A stretch of 64,000 bases of DNA from positions 1-64,000 of the forward strand of contig NZ_LMID01000001.1 of NCBI RefSeq assembly GCF_001428605.1, given 5' to 3'. The notes under the pieces are model-generated. The model was not told the origin of the DNA. It did not search any database and saw only the letters and a program-made list of their open reading frames with translations. Positions within the stretch are counted from its first letter, which is position 1; every line of letters starts with the position of its first letter. Positions 1 through 8,002 of this stretch are shown piece by piece. A program made the position numbers and the translations under genes. Source of the DNA: Sphingomonas sp. Root720 (GTDB lineage: Bacteria > Pseudomonadota > Alphaproteobacteria > Sphingomonadales > Sphingomonadaceae).

Positions 1-11
1 TGGATGCGCCG

Positions 12-77
12 GTGACAAAGCAGGCCATCGGAACGCCGGCGTTGTGCTGAGCGTGGCGGAGTAAAATCCGGCCAGTG
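12..77. repeat. IS21 left-end subterminal repeats
   Basis: Two motifs near the left end match the right end in inverted orientation. 'acaaagcaggccat' (about 14-28) matches 'taaaagcaggccat' read on the minus strand of the right end. 'gcgtggcggagtaaaa' (51-66) matches the same 16 bases on the minus strand at about 2537-2552 and again at 2725-2740. They probably act as transposase-binding sites. Confidence 0.7.
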
Positions 78-109
78 GTTAGGCTGATCCCTTTTGGGAG
101 CGGCCGGGG

Positions 110-1597
110 ATGTTTGCCGTGGAGAGCTACGCCGCTGTTCGGCGCTTCGTGTTCGTGGAGGGTCACAGCCGCCGCGAGGCGGCACGTGTGTTCGGGCTGA
201 ACCGGGAGACGGTGGCCAAGATGTGCCGGTTTTCTCTGCCGCCGGGCTATACGCGCAAGGAGCCGGCGGCGAAGCCGAAGCTGGGACCGCTGCTGCCCGT
301 GATCGATGCGATCCTGGAGGCGGACCAGACAGCACCGGTGAAGCAGCGTCATACGGCCAAGCGCATCTTCGAGCGGCTCCGCGACGAGCATGGCTTTGCC
401 GGCGGCTACACGGTGGTGAAGGATCATGTCCGGATCAGGCGGGCGCGCGGGCGCGAGACGTTCGTACCGCTGGCACACCCGCCGGGCCATGCGCAGGTCG
501 ATTTTGGCGAGGCGATCGGCGTGATCGGCGGCGTGCGCCAGAAGATACACTTTTTGTGTATGGATCTGCCGCAGTCGGATGCCTGCTTTGTGAAAGCATA
601 TCCACGCGAGACCACGGAAGCGTTCCTCGACGGGCATGTGTCGGCGTTCGCCTTCTTCGGCGGCGTGCCGCTGTCGATCCTCTATGACAACACCACGATC
701 GCGGTGGCGAAGATCTGCGGCGACGGGAAGCGGGAGCGTACCCGCGCCTTCACCGAGCTATGCAGCCACTACCTGTTCCGCGATCGCTTCGCGCGGCCGG
801 CAAAGGGCAACGATAAAGGCAAGGTCGAGGGGCTGGTCAAGTTCTCGCGCGCCAACTTCATGGTGCCAGTCCCGCACGCTGCCAGCTTCGACGATCTGAA
901 CGCCATGCTCGCCGATCGCTGCCGCGCTCGACAGAACGATCACGCCGGTCGCCATGTCGAGACGATCGGCGAACGGCTGGCGGCCGACCGTGCAGTGTTG
1001 CGGCCGCTGCCGGCGGTCCCGCTGGAGGCGTGCGAGAAGCGGGCGGCGCGGGTCTCATCGATGTCGCTCGTGCGCTACCGGACGAACGACTACTCGGTGC
1101 CAACCACCTATGGATTCCAGGACGTGGTGGTGAAGGGCTTCGTCGCCGAGGTTGTGATCCTGTGTGGCGGCAGGGAGATCGCTCGCCACCAGCGCTGCTA
1201 TAGCGAGGGCACGTTCGTTGCCGATCCGCTCCACTATCTGGCGCTGATCGAGACCAAGCCAGGTGCGCTCGACCAAGCCGCGGCGTTGCAGGGCTGGGAG
1301 TTGCCGGAGGTGTTCCAGCACATGCGGCACCTGCTTGAAGCGCGGATGGGCAACCGGGGCAAGCGCGAGTTTATCCAGGTGCTGCGACTGCTTGAGGCGC
1401 TGCCGCTCGATATCGTCACCGCTGCCGTGACCCAGGCGATCCACATCGGTGCGATCGGCTTCGACGCGGTCAAGCTGATCGCCTTGGCGCGCGTGGAGCG
1501 GCGGCCCGCCCGGCTGGACATGGCGGCCTATCCGCATCTGCCGAGAACGTCGGTGAAGACGACCGCCGCTGCCGATTACGCGGTGTTGGCGGCATGA
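110..1597 (+). CDS. istA: IS21 family transposase IstA
   Basis: This 495-residue DDE transposase catalyses strand cleavage and transfer of the element. An N-terminal helix-turn-helix occupies about residues 5-45 (GHSRREAARVFGLNRETVAK). The integrase-like core carries candidate catalytic acids Asp131 (in QVDFGEA), Asp193 (in LYDNTT) and Glu240 (in GKVEGLVK). The C-terminal part resembles the Mu-type transposase beta-barrel (VRYRTNDYSVPTTYG). The ATG at 110 follows 'gagcggccgggg'. The 3' end overlaps istB by 4 bp (ATGA), which implies translational coupling. The length is normal for the family, and no frameshift or internal stop is seen, so the element may be active. Confidence 0.95.
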   Translation: MFAVESYAAVRRFVFVEGHSRREAARVFGLNRETVAKMCRFSLPPGYTRKEPAAKPKLGPLLPVIDAILEADQTAPVKQRHTAKRIFERLRDEHGFAGGYTVVKDHVRIRRARGRETFVPLAHPPGHAQVDFGEAIGVIGGVRQKIHFLCMDLPQSDACFVKAYPRETTEAFLDGHVSAFAFFGGVPLSILYDNTTIAVAKICGDGKRERTRAFTELCSHYLFRDRFARPAKGNDKGKVEGLVKFSRANFMVPVPHAASFDDLNAMLADRCRARQNDHAGRHVETIGERLAADRAVLRPLPAVPLEACEKRAARVSSMSLVRYRTNDYSVPTTYGFQDVVVKGFVAEVVILCGGREIARHQRCYSEGTFVADPLHYLALIETKPGALDQAAALQGWELPEVFQHMRHLLEARMGNRGKREFIQVLRLLEALPLDIVTAAVTQAIHIGAIGFDAVKLIALARVERRPARLDMAAYPHLPRTSVKTTAAADYAVLAA

Positions 1598-2454
1598 GCG
1601 GCACACCCGACCCGATGCCGGCGGGCACAATGAGCGGCACGCCACAGGTGCTGCTGGCCCACCACCTCAAGCAACTGAAGCTGCCAACGGTGCTGCGCGA
1701 GTATGACAAGGTTGCACGTGAGTGCGCCCGCGACGGCACCGATCATCCCCGCTACCTGCTGCGGCTGATAGAGCTCGAGCTGATCGATCGCGAACGGCGC
1801 ACGATCGAGCGGCGCATCCGGGCAGCACGGTTCCCGGCGGTGAAGAGCTTCGACACGTTCGACTTCGCCGCCATCCCCAGCCTCAACAAGATGCTCGTGC
1901 TGGAGCTCGCACGCTGCGAATATGTCCTGCGCCGCGAGAATGTGATCGCGCTTGGCAACAGCGGCACGGGCAAGACCCATGTCGCGCTCGCGCTCGGCCT
2001 GGCGGCCTGCCAGAAGGGGCTTACGGTCGCGTTCACGACCGCGGCGGCGCTGGTCAGCCAGTTGATGGAGGCACGCGACGAGCGACGCCTGCTCAAGCTC
2101 CAGCGTGACCTCGCAGCGGTGAAGCTGCTGATCATCGATGAGCTCGGCTACGTGCCGCTGTCCCCCACCGGGGCAGAGCTGCTGTTCGAGGTCTTCTCCC
2201 AGCGATATGAGCGCGGCTCGACCATCGTCACGTCCAACCTGCCGTTCGAGGACTGGACGCAAGTGCTCGGATCCGAGCGGCTGACCGGCGCGCTGCTCGA
2301 CCGGCTCACACATCACGTCAGTATCCTCACGATGAATGGCGACAGCTATCGGCTGAAGCAGTCCACCAGCCGCCGCCGCTCCGCTAACAAGGAGGAGCAA
2401 AACCGGACCATCGAGATCATCGATCCGGACACCGGCGAGATCACCACCGCCTGA
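1594..2454 (+). CDS. istB: IS21-like element helper ATPase IstB
   Basis: This 286-residue AAA+ ATPase is the DnaC-like partner of IstA that helps select and remodel target DNA. The Walker A motif is GNSGTGKT at residues 121-128 and the Walker B motif is LLIIDELG with Asp182. A sensor-like stretch STIVTSNLPF lies near residue 210. The start overlaps the istA stop. A later in-frame ATG at 1630 is possible, because the first 12 residues (MSGTPDPMPAGT) look poorly conserved and partly repeat in the next MSGTPQ. The reading frame is intact. A 50-bp palindrome starts 11 bp after the stop codon. Confidence 0.95.
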   Translation: MSGTPDPMPAGTMSGTPQVLLAHHLKQLKLPTVLREYDKVARECARDGTDHPRYLLRLIELELIDRERRTIERRIRAARFPAVKSFDTFDFAAIPSLNKMLVLELARCEYVLRRENVIALGNSGTGKTHVALALGLAACQKGLTVAFTTAAALVSQLMEARDERRLLKLQRDLAAVKLLIIDELGYVPLSPTGAELLFEVFSQRYERGSTIVTSNLPFEDWTQVLGSERLTGALLDRLTHHVSILTMNGDSYRLKQSTSRRRSANKEEQNRTIEIIDPDTGEITTA

Positions 2455-2465
2455 TCGACGACGAC

Positions 2466-2515
2466 GACAACGATATGAAGAGGGCCCCGATCGGGGCCCT
2501 CTTCATATCGTTGTC
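2466..2515. terminator. 50-bp perfect palindrome after istB
   Basis: The 25-base arm at 2466-2490 (gacaacgatatgaagagggc then cccga) is exactly complementary to 2491-2515, with no loop or mismatch. The core gggccccgatcggggccc would form a very stable hairpin followed by 'tctt', so it is a plausible intrinsic terminator for istB. Its size also suggests a cruciform-prone site. The right half is repeated at 2679-2703, but there the left arm matches for only 11 bases. Confidence 0.6.
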
Positions 2516-2578
2516 CAGCATCAGCAATGGCCTGCTTTTACTCCGCCACGCTGGCCTGGAATCCGACCGGCGTTGACA
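2480..2578 (+). repeat. 99-bp direct repeat, copy 1 (IS right end)
   Basis: Positions 2480-2578 are identical to 2668-2766. The segment starts in the palindrome core (gagggccccg) and stops exactly at the putative IS terminus 'cgttgaca'. It carries the inverted counterparts of the left-end motifs. Sequence diverges immediately on both sides of the two copies. Confidence 0.85.
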
Positions 2579-2667
2579 ACCCCGCCACGCTGAGACAATC
2601 TTCAGTTCAAAGAAATGAGTCGCGCCTTTCCAGAAGGACGCCGGCCGAAAACGGCGATCCATGGATC
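2579..2667. other. 89-bp spacer between the two IS right ends
   Basis: The 89 bases between the two repeat copies contain no recognisable gene. The segment begins with 'ccgccacgctg', which resembles part of the IS end. It also contains a short inverted repeat (cgccggccgaaaacggcg, 2640-2656) and a 12-bp palindrome gatccatggatc (2656-2667) that abuts copy 2. It may be host DNA, or a leftover of a second IS copy; the sequence alone does not decide. Confidence 0.5.
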
Positions 2668-2766
2668 GAGGGCCCCGATCGGGGCCCTCTTCATATCGTT
2701 GTCCAGCATCAGCAATGGCCTGCTTTTACTCCGCCACGCTGGCCTGGAATCCGACCGGCGTTGACA
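2668..2766 (+). repeat. 99-bp direct repeat, copy 2 (IS right end)
   Basis: This is the second identical copy of the IS right end. It directly abuts the coxL-like remnant, whose recognisable homology begins in the next codons (TTIRMEPSG). The copy stays open in the coxL frame, so an ATG at 2661 next to this repeat could read into the remnant. Confidence 0.85.
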
Positions 2767-3659
2767 CCACCATCCGCATGGAGCCCAGCGGCCAGGTGAT
2801 CGTCTTTACCGGCCAGACGCCGATGGGCCAGGGGGTCGAGCGCGTGCTGCAGCAGATCTGCGCGGCCGGGCTGACGATGCCCGACGATGACGTCACCGTC
2901 GTCCATGGCGACACCCACGCCTGTCCCTACACCGCTTATGGCAGTGGCGGCAGCCGGGGGACCGGTATCGGCGGATCGGCGGTGATGCTCGCCGCCGGTC
3001 GAATCCGCGAGAAGCTCTGCCTGATCGGTGCCCATTTGCTCGGCACCGACCCCGAGGCGGTCGAACTCAGCCAGGGCGGCGTCCAGGTCCTGGGCGATGC
3101 CGCGCGGCGTGTCTCGATCGCGCAGGTCGCGCGCGCCGCCTATCTGGCCCATAACCTGCCGACCGGGATGGAGCCGGGCATCGACGCACGCGCGAGCTTC
3201 GATCCCGCGACGCTCGCCATCACCTACGGCGTCGCCCTCGCCCGCGTCGAGGTCGACCGCGAGACCGGACTGGTCGATATCCGGCAGATCGTGTTCGGCC
3301 ATGATTGCGGGCGGCAGATCAATCCCGCTCTCGTCGAGGGGCAGGTGGTGGGCGGCATCGTCCAGGGCATCGGGGCGGCGCTCTACGAGGGACTCGATCA
3401 TGACGCCGCCGGCCAACCGCTGACCCGCTGCATGCGCGACTATCCCCTGCCCTTCGCCGCCGACGTGCCGCCGATAACGCTGGTCCACCTCGAGACGCCT
3501 TCGCCCTTCTTCCCGAACGGCGCCAAGGGCGTCGGCGAAAGCGGCACGATCCCGATTCCTGCGGCGATCGCCAACGCGATCCGCGACGCTCTGGGCGATA
3601 GCGCGGCGGAGCTCGTCAACCGCTTGCCAATCCGTCCCGAAAACCTGCTGCAACCCTGA
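2767..3659 (+). pseudogene. Molybdenum hydroxylase large subunit (CoxL/XdhB-like), 3' fragment cut by the IS
   Basis: About 297 codons of the C-terminal molybdopterin-binding region of a xanthine dehydrogenase/aldehyde oxidase large subunit are present. Family signatures are GQTPMGQGVERV, VVHGDTHACPYTAYGSGGSR, GHDCGRQINPALVEGQVVGG and the GVGESG motif, whose glutamate (codon 3537-3539) is the catalytic base in the family. Full subunits have about 700-800 residues, so more than half, including the N-terminal domain, is missing. The homology stops at the IS end. An in-frame ORF can start at ATG 2661, but its first 35 residues are IS-derived, so that protein would be a chimera. No small or FAD subunit gene lies nearby. 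Confidence 0.85.
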
Positions 3660-3671
3660 AAGGATTTTCCC

Positions 3672-4106
3672 ATGGCCGATTATGCGAAAGACGAGGCACG
3701 CATCCGCGAGATCGTCGAGCAGATGTTCGAGGCAATCAGCTGGTCGGGCGAGAAGGCACCCGATTTCGGCGCCTTTTCGGGTGCGGTGCGCAAGGACGCG
3801 GTGCTCGTTCCCGCCGCCAGGCCGGCAGGTCCGACCGACATCGACAGCTTCGTGGGCCGGATGAGCGGCCTGTACGAAAGCGGCGGCATGAAAACCTTCG
3901 ACGAACGCGCGAACAAGACGATCGTCAAGGTGTTCGGCAATCTCGCCGTGGCGATCGGCAGCTATCAGGCGCAGATCGACGGCGGCTCGGTCGGCCGGGG
4001 GGCGAACGGCTTCCTGTTCGTCCGCAATGAAGGCGACTGGCAGATCGCGGCCATGGGCTGGGACAGCGAGGACGAAGGCAAGCCGCTTCCCGCCGAGCTG
4101 GTCTGA
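3672..4106 (+). CDS. SnoaL/NTF2-like domain protein (DUF4440 type)
   Basis: This 144-residue protein has the cone-shaped NTF2-like pattern: an N-terminal helix (DEARIREIVEQMFEAIS), then strands ending in GFLFVRNEGDWQIAAMGWD, which matches the closing strand of DUF4440/SnoaL-like proteins. Such proteins are small-molecule-binding or isomerase/hydrolase accessory proteins, and the substrate cannot be read from the sequence. A ribosome-binding site 'aaagga' precedes the ATG at 3672. The gene starts 12 bp after the stop of the coxL-like remnant, so the two were probably one transcription unit before the IS insertion. Confidence 0.75.
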   Translation: MADYAKDEARIREIVEQMFEAISWSGEKAPDFGAFSGAVRKDAVLVPAARPAGPTDIDSFVGRMSGLYESGGMKTFDERANKTIVKVFGNLAVAIGSYQAQIDGGSVGRGANGFLFVRNEGDWQIAAMGWDSEDEGKPLPAELV

Positions 4107-4192
4107 GGCAATCCCGATGCGCGATAGAGGCTTTCCGTTCGGGCCCGGAGGGGTAAGCTGGCGGTCGTGACATGCGCGAGGGCGGGAGGACG

Positions 4193-6775
4193 ATGATGAA
4201 CGCCGGGGACGGCTGGTCCCGACGTATGGCTGAACTGGCGCCGCGGATCCTGCGCCACGACGTCGCCTTGCTCCGGGCGCCGGCCGGCTATGGCAAGAGC
4301 ATCGCGCTCGATCGGCTGCGCGACGTGCTGGAAGCCGATGGCCGGCGATGCGCGGCGCTCGTCCTCGACAAGCGCGACGCCGATCTCGATCGCTTCTTCC
4401 GCCGGGTGTCGGGAGCGGTCGGCCTTGATCCGCCGGCCGCCACCGCCGCCGCGATCGCCGAAGCCTTGGAGAAAGTTTCGGACGACCGCGCCGATATATT
4501 GTTCCTCGACGGCATGGACGAAGCTGGCGAAGGGCTGCCCGAGGCCCTGTCCGACCTGATCCTGTTCACCCCCGGCCTTCGCTTCGTCATAGCCTCCCGC
4601 GAGGCAGCCCTGCCCGGCCTGGCCAAGCTTCGCGCCCAGGACAGGGTCGCGCTGATCGGGCCAGACCATCTGAGTTTCACCCGCGAGGAGGCGATCGCCT
4701 TTCTCAACACCGGCGAGGATGCCGACATCGCGCGGCTCGTCGAGCGGTGCGAAGGATGGCCGATCCTGCTGAAGCTCGTCCGCGACGGGCTCGAGGCGGG
4801 CGACCCGCCCGCGCTGGCCGGCGAGATGGGATCGCTGTCGGCCGGCCTGATCGCCGACTTTCTCGACGAACAGATCCTGGCGCCTTTGGCCGCGGAGGAT
4901 GTCGACTTTCTCGAACGGACGGCGGTCGTCTCGCGTTTCACGCTCGATCTGGCGCGGCTCCTCGCTCCCGACGCGTCGATCGAGAAAACGATCGAACGGC
5001 TGGGGCGATCGGCCGGCCTGCTCCAGGCCCGCCGGCTCAATGGCCTCTGGTACCACGGCAATGCGATGCTCAGAGCGGCACTGATGCGCCGACTGCAGGC
5101 GCGGGTCGGCACCGACATTCGGCAGGTTCACCGCGCGATCGAGACGTGGATGATCGAGCATGACGCGACCGACGAGGCGGTGCTCCATGCCTGCCTCGCC
5201 CAGGATTATGACGAATGCGTCCAGCTCGTCCGGCGCTTCGGGCCCGCCAATCTGTCGATGCGCTATGGGCTGCGGACATTGCGTTCGGTGCTTGCCGCTT
5301 TTCCGCGCCATTATCTCGACCATGAACCCTCGCTGGGCATCTCGGAGGCGCTGATCCTGTCGAAGGAAGGGCGCGTTTCCGACGCGCGGAGGCTGATCCA
5401 GCGCCTGCGTGAGGCCGGTGGCGGGCAGCCCGTCCCGGCCGGTGTGCTCGGCGACCTCGACCTGCTCGACGTCATGCTCAGCTGCCATGCCGACCAACCC
5501 CTGCCCACCGGGCTGGCCGAACGGCTGTCCGAGGTCGCGAGCCAGCTCCCGCATGCCGACATGATCCATCAGGGCTGGGTCCAGAACCTGCTCTGTCGCG
5601 TCCATCTCGGCCTCGGCAATTTCGCCAATGCGGCGGCGGCGGGTCTCGCCGCCGAACGCTATTATGCAAAGTCGGACTCGCGCTACGGGCAATTCTACAT
5701 CCATCTCCATCTCGCCTCGACGCGCGGCTGGCAGGGGCTTTACGATCAGGTCGGCAGCCATCTCGACAGCGCGGAATCGATCGCGGTCCAATATTTCCCC
5801 GAAGAACCCAACATGGCCGCCCTGTCGCGTCTGCTGCGCGCCGAGCTGTTGTTCGAGCGGGGCCAGGGCGATCTCGGCATCGACCTGCTGCCCGCGCTGC
5901 TGAGCGCCGAGAACAATGACGGCTGGCTCGACCTGTTCGTCAGCGGCTATCGCACGGCCGCGCTCCGGGCGTTCCAGGACGGCGGGCTCGAAAGCGCGCT
6001 GGCGGTGACCCGGCGTGGCGAGGAGGCCGCGATCCGCACCGGCCTGCCCCGCCTGTCGCTGGTGATGCAGATCCTGCGCGCCGAACTGCTCTCGCTCGCC
6101 GGCCACCGTAACCAGGCCGGCGCCGCGCTGCGGGCGATCCGCCTGGGCAGCACCGGGGACGACGATGCGCGCTGGCGCGAGCGGCTGGCCCTCGGCATCG
6201 CCAATGCGCGGTTGCTGATCCACTCGCGCCAGTTTCGCCGGGCAACGGTGCTGCTCGACACGCTGGAAGCCGAATGCGAACGGCGCGGGATCGGACGGCT
6301 CGTCCTTAAGGTAGGCATCTTGCGGGCGATCCTGCTCGCCTGCTCGGGTAGCCCGCAGCGCGCGATCGCGAGCTTCGTCGAGTTGCTCCAGTCCGGCCCG
6401 CTCCAGCCATCGATCCAGGCCTTTCTGGAAGAAGGCGAGCTGATGGCGCGGCTGTGCTCGCTGGCATCGCATCATTCGCAGCGGCATGGTCTGACGGCCG
6501 AGGCGGCCCAACTGCTTGCCGACCTCTCGGTACGGCTCGGGCGAAGCTATGATCATGTCATCGACCAGGACGCCGGAGGCTCCTATCTGAGCGGGCGCGA
6601 GCGCGAGATTTTGCTGAGCCTGGCCCAGGGCGAGTCGAACAAATCGACCGCCGAGCGCCTCAACGTCTCGGAAGCGACGGTGAAATTCCACCTCCAGCGC
6701 ATCTACCGGAAGCTCGGGGCGCACAACCGGGTGAAGGCGATCGCCGTCGCCCAGCAGCAGGGCTTGCTATACTGA
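4193..6775 (+). CDS. LuxR-family transcriptional regulator, large MalT-like (LAL) ATPase type
   Basis: This is a large regulator of about 860 residues. It has an N-terminal P-loop (APAGYGKS, Lys35 counting from ATG 4193), a Walker B-like LFLDGMDEA, a long helical TPR-like middle region, and a C-terminal LuxR helix-turn-helix at about residues 797-858 (LSGREREILLSLAQGESNKS, then TVKFHLQRIYRKLG). MalT-type regulators bind an inducer and ATP, oligomerise and activate promoters. The start is set at ATG 4193 or 4196 because 'gggagga' ends at 4190; an in-frame ATG at 4172 lacks a comparable site. It lies just upstream of the oxygenase/receptor cluster on the same strand and is the obvious candidate to control it. 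The inducer is unknown. Confidence 0.88.
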   Translation: MMNAGDGWSRRMAELAPRILRHDVALLRAPAGYGKSIALDRLRDVLEADGRRCAALVLDKRDADLDRFFRRVSGAVGLDPPAATAAAIAEALEKVSDDRADILFLDGMDEAGEGLPEALSDLILFTPGLRFVIASREAALPGLAKLRAQDRVALIGPDHLSFTREEAIAFLNTGEDADIARLVERCEGWPILLKLVRDGLEAGDPPALAGEMGSLSAGLIADFLDEQILAPLAAEDVDFLERTAVVSRFTLDLARLLAPDASIEKTIERLGRSAGLLQARRLNGLWYHGNAMLRAALMRRLQARVGTDIRQVHRAIETWMIEHDATDEAVLHACLAQDYDECVQLVRRFGPANLSMRYGLRTLRSVLAAFPRHYLDHEPSLGISEALILSKEGRVSDARRLIQRLREAGGGQPVPAGVLGDLDLLDVMLSCHADQPLPTGLAERLSEVASQLPHADMIHQGWVQNLLCRVHLGLGNFANAAAAGLAAERYYAKSDSRYGQFYIHLHLASTRGWQGLYDQVGSHLDSAESIAVQYFPEEPNMAALSRLLRAELLFERGQGDLGIDLLPALLSAENNDGWLDLFVSGYRTAALRAFQDGGLESALAVTRRGEEAAIRTGLPRLSLVMQILRAELLSLAGHRNQAGAALRAIRLGSTGDDDARWRERLALGIANARLLIHSRQFRRATVLLDTLEAECERRGIGRLVLKVGILRAILLACSGSPQRAIASFVELLQSGPLQPSIQAFLEEGELMARLCSLASHHSQRHGLTAEAAQLLADLSVRLGRSYDHVIDQDAGGSYLSGREREILLSLAQGESNKSTAERLNVSEATVKFHLQRIYRKLGAHNRVKAIAVAQQQGLLY

Positions 6776-6944
6776 CCAGCGAGCGGGACGGCATTTTCGG
6801 CGGCATACCTATCCGAACGGCCAGCCCCCTCCTCGCCCCCTTCCCGACACATACTTTCGGGAGTGCCCGCAGGTCGGGCCCGAGGCTTGTCAGCATCGAC
6901 CGATAGCCGTCTCATGACCCCGCAACCAGGTCGGGGGGACCGGA

Positions 6945-7949
6945 ATGTCGTCACCAGCACCATCATTCGCCGACCAGGCTGGAGCCCGCCGAGCCATGGC
7001 CCTCGACACTCCTCTGCTGCCCGATGCCGACGCCATCGAGGCGGCGGCGCGTCGGATATCGGACCTGGCCATACGGAGCCCGCTGATCCGCCTGCAGGGC
7101 GATGGACGCAACGACATCTTCCTGAAGCTGGAAATGCTCCAGCCCGTCGGTTCCTTCAAGATACGCTGCGCCGCCAACGCGCTGCTACAGCGGGTGGAAG
7201 CCGGACATGTCAGCGTATCGACCGCCAGCGCCGGCAATTTCGCGCAAGGCCTGGCCTATGCCGGCCGCGAGCGCGGCATCGCGGTCACCGCCTATGTCCC
7301 GGAGAGCGCCGCGGAGAGCAAGCTGGCCGCCCTGCGCCGGATGGATGCCACGATCGTCCGCCTCGCCTATGCGGATTGGTGGTCGATGCTTGCCGACGGC
7401 TCCGACGACCCGGCCTTCATCCACCCGGTCGCCGACCGCGACGTCATCGCCGGCAACGCCACGATCGGATTCGAGATCGCCGAGGATTTGCCCGGGACCG
7501 CGACGGTGGTCATCCCCTATGGGGGCGGCGGCCTGACCACCGGCGTCGCGACCGGGCTGAAGGCCCGCGGTTCGACCGCCATGATCGTCGCGTGCGAAAC
7601 CGAGGCGGGCGCGCCGCTGCGCGGGGCGTTCGCCGCCGGAAAGCCGGTCACGGTCCCATTCGATTCCGGCAGCTTCGTCACCGGCATGGGCGGGCCCGCC
7701 GTGATCCCGGCGATGTGGCCGCATGTCCGCGCGCTGGTCGACGACGCCGCGCTCGTCTCGCTCGCCGAAACCGCCGCCGCGGTGAAGCTGCTGGCGGAGC
7801 GCCATCACCTGATCGCCGAGGGGGCCGGCGCCGCGCCGGTGGCGGCCGCCATCGCGCGGGCCGATCCCGGGCCGGTCGTGTGCATCGTATCGGGCGGGCA
7901 CCTCGATCCCGGCCACCTGGCTGCCATCCTGGCCGGCGCGGTGCCGTGA
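6945..7949 (+). CDS. Threonine dehydratase/serine racemase-like PLP enzyme (fold type II)
   Basis: This 334-residue protein follows the threonine ammonia-lyase/serine racemase pattern. The PLP lysine is Lys72 in GSFKIRCAAN, the substrate loop is SAGNFAQGLAYAG, the phosphate-binding glycine loop is PYGGGGLTTG, and the C-terminal motif SGGHLDP corresponds to the usual SGGN region. There is no C-terminal ACT domain, so it is the short catabolic or racemase-like form. The usual SFKxRG is SFKIRC here. Flanked by a regulator and a Rieske oxygenase, it may act on a hydroxy-amino-acid side product of the cluster, but this is inference. The ATG at 6945 has 'ggggggacc' upstream; ATG 6996 is an alternative. 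Confidence 0.85.
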   Translation: MSSPAPSFADQAGARRAMALDTPLLPDADAIEAAARRISDLAIRSPLIRLQGDGRNDIFLKLEMLQPVGSFKIRCAANALLQRVEAGHVSVSTASAGNFAQGLAYAGRERGIAVTAYVPESAAESKLAALRRMDATIVRLAYADWWSMLADGSDDPAFIHPVADRDVIAGNATIGFEIAEDLPGTATVVIPYGGGGLTTGVATGLKARGSTAMIVACETEAGAPLRGAFAAGKPVTVPFDSGSFVTGMGGPAVIPAMWPHVRALVDDAALVSLAETAAAVKLLAERHHLIAEGAGAAPVAAAIARADPGPVVCIVSGGHLDPGHLAAILAGAVP

Positions 7950-8002
7950 CCGATGTCGCCGGGGTTCATCCCGCCGTTCCAGACGTTCCAAAGGAGTAAT
8001 TC

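Larger units (their letters stand above)
1..2578 (+). mobile_element. IS21-family insertion sequence (istA-istB)
   Basis: The element has the two overlapping genes of IS21 elements and related end sequences on both sides. The right end, read on the minus strand from 2578 (or from its second copy at 2766), begins tgtcaacgccggt. Position 1 of the window begins tggatgcgccggt, which aligns with it, so the left terminus lies at or just before the window start. Subterminal motifs of the type 'gcgtggcggagtaaaa' and 'aaagcaggccat' occur at both ends, as expected for the multiple transposase-binding repeats of this family. The right boundary is ambiguous because a 99-bp end segment is present twice (2480-2578 and 2668-2766). 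Confidence 0.85.

Noticed and set aside
94-687. Open frame overlapping istA in another frame
   Set aside because: Shadow of istA; no start signal and no similarity.
3965-6724. 919-codon minus-strand frame opposite the LuxR regulator
   Set aside because: Antisense shadow; the plus strand has the Walker and LuxR motifs.
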